Source: Flavobacterium soli DSM 19725 (GTDB taxonomy: Bacteria; Bacteroidota; Bacteroidia; Flavobacteriales; Flavobacteriaceae). From it: 64,000 bases of DNA. Positions 63,195 through 64,000 of the stretch are shown here, one piece after another; position 1 is the first letter of the stretch; each line of letters opens with the position of its first letter. Below the pieces are notes generated by a model that was given only the letters and a program-made list of their open reading frames with translations, made no database searches and was not told where the DNA came from. The stretch spans positions 207,566 through 271,565 of the forward strand of contig NZ_AUGO01000008.1 of NCBI RefSeq assembly GCF_000422705.1, in the 5' to 3' direction. The position numbers and the translations under genes are program-made.

Positions 63195-64000
63195 ATGAAA
63201 AATATAACTACACTAATCGCATTACTGTTTGCTTCGGTGGTTTTTGCTCAGGCACCGCAAAAGATGAGCTATCAATCCGTGCTGAGAGACGCGGAAGGGG
63301 AACTGATTGCCAACAGTCCGGTCGGAATAAGGATAAGCATATTGCAGGGATCTGCTACCGGCACGGCCGTATTCCAGGAGACCCATCTTGTCGGTACCAA
63401 TACGAATGGTCTGGCAAGCATCGAAATAGGCGTGGGGATTCCCATGGTCGGAACCTTTGGCTCGATCAGTTGGTCCGAAGGCCCTTATTTTATAAAGACA
63501 GAAATCGATCCCGATGGAGGAAACAGCTATGGCATCTCGGGAACCAATGAACTCATGAGTGTGCCCTATGCACTGTATGCTGCCAATGGACCTGTGGGGC
63601 CTCAGGGTATCCAGGGACCGCCTGGCCTGGATGGTCTTGACGGTCTTGACGGAAACGATGGTCTTGACGGAGCAACGGGTCCAATGGGTCCGCAAGGTCC
63701 AGCAGGATTGAACGGAGCTGACGGTAACGACGGTCTTGACGGAGCAACGGGGCCAATGGGTCCACAGGGTCCAGCGGGATTGAACGGAGCTGACGGAAAC
63801 GACGGTTTGGACGGAGCAACAGGCCCGATGGGACCACAGGGTCCAGCAGGAAACGACGGTCTTGACGGAGCAACGGGTCCAGCAGGAAACGATGGTTTGG
63901 ACGGAGCAACAGGTCCTATGGGGCCACAAGGTCCAGCAGGAAACGATGGTTTGGACGGAGCAACGGGTCCTATGGGTCCGCAGGGTCCAGCCGGATTGAA
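63195..64000 (+). CDS. Collagen-like repeat surface protein; 3' end outside window
   Basis: The ATG at 63195 starts a signal peptide (MKNITTLIALLFASVVFAQ) and a ~110-residue N-terminal domain (APQKMSYQSVLRDAEGELIANSPVGIRISIL ... YGISGTNELMSVPYALYAAN) that is familiar in front of collagen-like repeats in Bacteroidetes. From residue 132 (base 63588) the frame is strict Gly-X-Y (GPVGPQGIQGPPGLDGLDG, GATGPMGPQGPAG, GLNGADGNDG) to the end of the window. The DNA itself repeats in ~72-base blocks. It probably forms a trimeric stalk at the cell surface. The stop lies beyond base 64000. Confidence 0.9.
   Translation, partial: MKNITTLIALLFASVVFAQAPQKMSYQSVLRDAEGELIANSPVGIRISILQGSATGTAVFQETHLVGTNTNGLASIEIGVGIPMVGTFGSISWSEGPYFIKTEIDPDGGNSYGISGTNELMSVPYALYAANGPVGPQGIQGPPGLDGLDGLDGNDGLDGATGPMGPQGPAGLNGADGNDGLDGATGPMGPQGPAGLNGADGNDGLDGATGPMGPQGPAGNDGLDGATGPAGNDGLDGATGPMGPQGPAGNDGLDGATGPMGPQGPAGL

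Noticed and set aside
63222..63929. 235-codon minus-strand open frame rich in Cys, Ser, Thr and Trp
   Set aside because: It is the reverse complement of the collagen-like repeat; the plus-strand frame has a signal peptide and strict Gly-X-Y periodicity and explains the DNA fully.

Overview
ORGANISM. The window looks like a chromosomal segment of a member of the Flavobacteriaceae, most likely Flavobacterium or a close relative. The evidence is the low G+C background, type A C-terminal domains for type IX secretion (T9SS), gldF/gldG, promoters of the Bacteroidetes form TTTG-N19-TAnnTTTG, many lipoproteins, and families largely restricted to Bacteroidetes (DUF6146, YaiO barrel, DUF4861). LAYOUT. 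(1) 1-12.6 kb is a pectin-degradation locus: a truncated pectinesterase, a free-standing accessory module, a PL1 pectate lyase, and a five-gene operon (alpha/beta esterase, DUF4861 lipoprotein, GH105 hydrolase, PL10-CE8 fusion, CE12 acetylesterase). Three of its promoters carry the same palindrome, TGTAATNNATTACA, directly abutting the -7 box, which points to one shared repressor. No SusC/SusD pair is in the window; it may lie upstream of base 1. (2) 12.6-25.1 kb is housekeeping: mnmE, a universal stress protein, dnaN, gldF-gldG, a SAM-hydrolase family gene, phoH, purC, small secreted proteins and a DEAD-box helicase. (3) 25.2-31.5 kb is a compact five-gene operon (HEAT-repeat membrane protein, GT2 synthase, TPR+YaiO barrel, DUF4838 glycosidase-like protein, response regulator) that resembles a synthase-dependent exopolysaccharide system of unusual composition. 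(4) 31.6-52.3 kb is again core: lolD-like ABC ATPase, msrA, serC/serA split by an interspersed repeat, acyl-CoA reductase and ferredoxin, ychF, an FMN reductase, a transglutaminase and the topoisomerase IV pair parE/parC. (5) From about 52.4 kb the base composition becomes clearly more G+C-rich to the end of the window. Here lies a divergent mutagenesis and repair cassette: an XRE-S24 self-cleaving-type repressor facing a five-gene operon of a Y-family polymerase, DnaE2-type polymerase, DUF1810 protein, AlkB dioxygenase, and a DEDD exonuclease fused to a GIY-YIG nuclease. It is followed by a TPR/AraC membrane regulator, a T9SS cargo protein and a truncated collagen-like surface protein. HOW IT WORKS TOGETHER. 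The pectin enzymes cover de-esterification (CE8, CE12, esterase), backbone cleavage (PL1, PL10) and trimming of unsaturated oligomers (GH105). The cassette at 52.6-60.2 kb is the most striking system: its divergent promoter region holds an 18-bp inverted repeat over the regulator's -7 box, and its gene set joins damage-tolerant synthesis with direct reversal of alkylation. No tRNA, rRNA, CRISPR array, insertion sequence or integrase was recognised.
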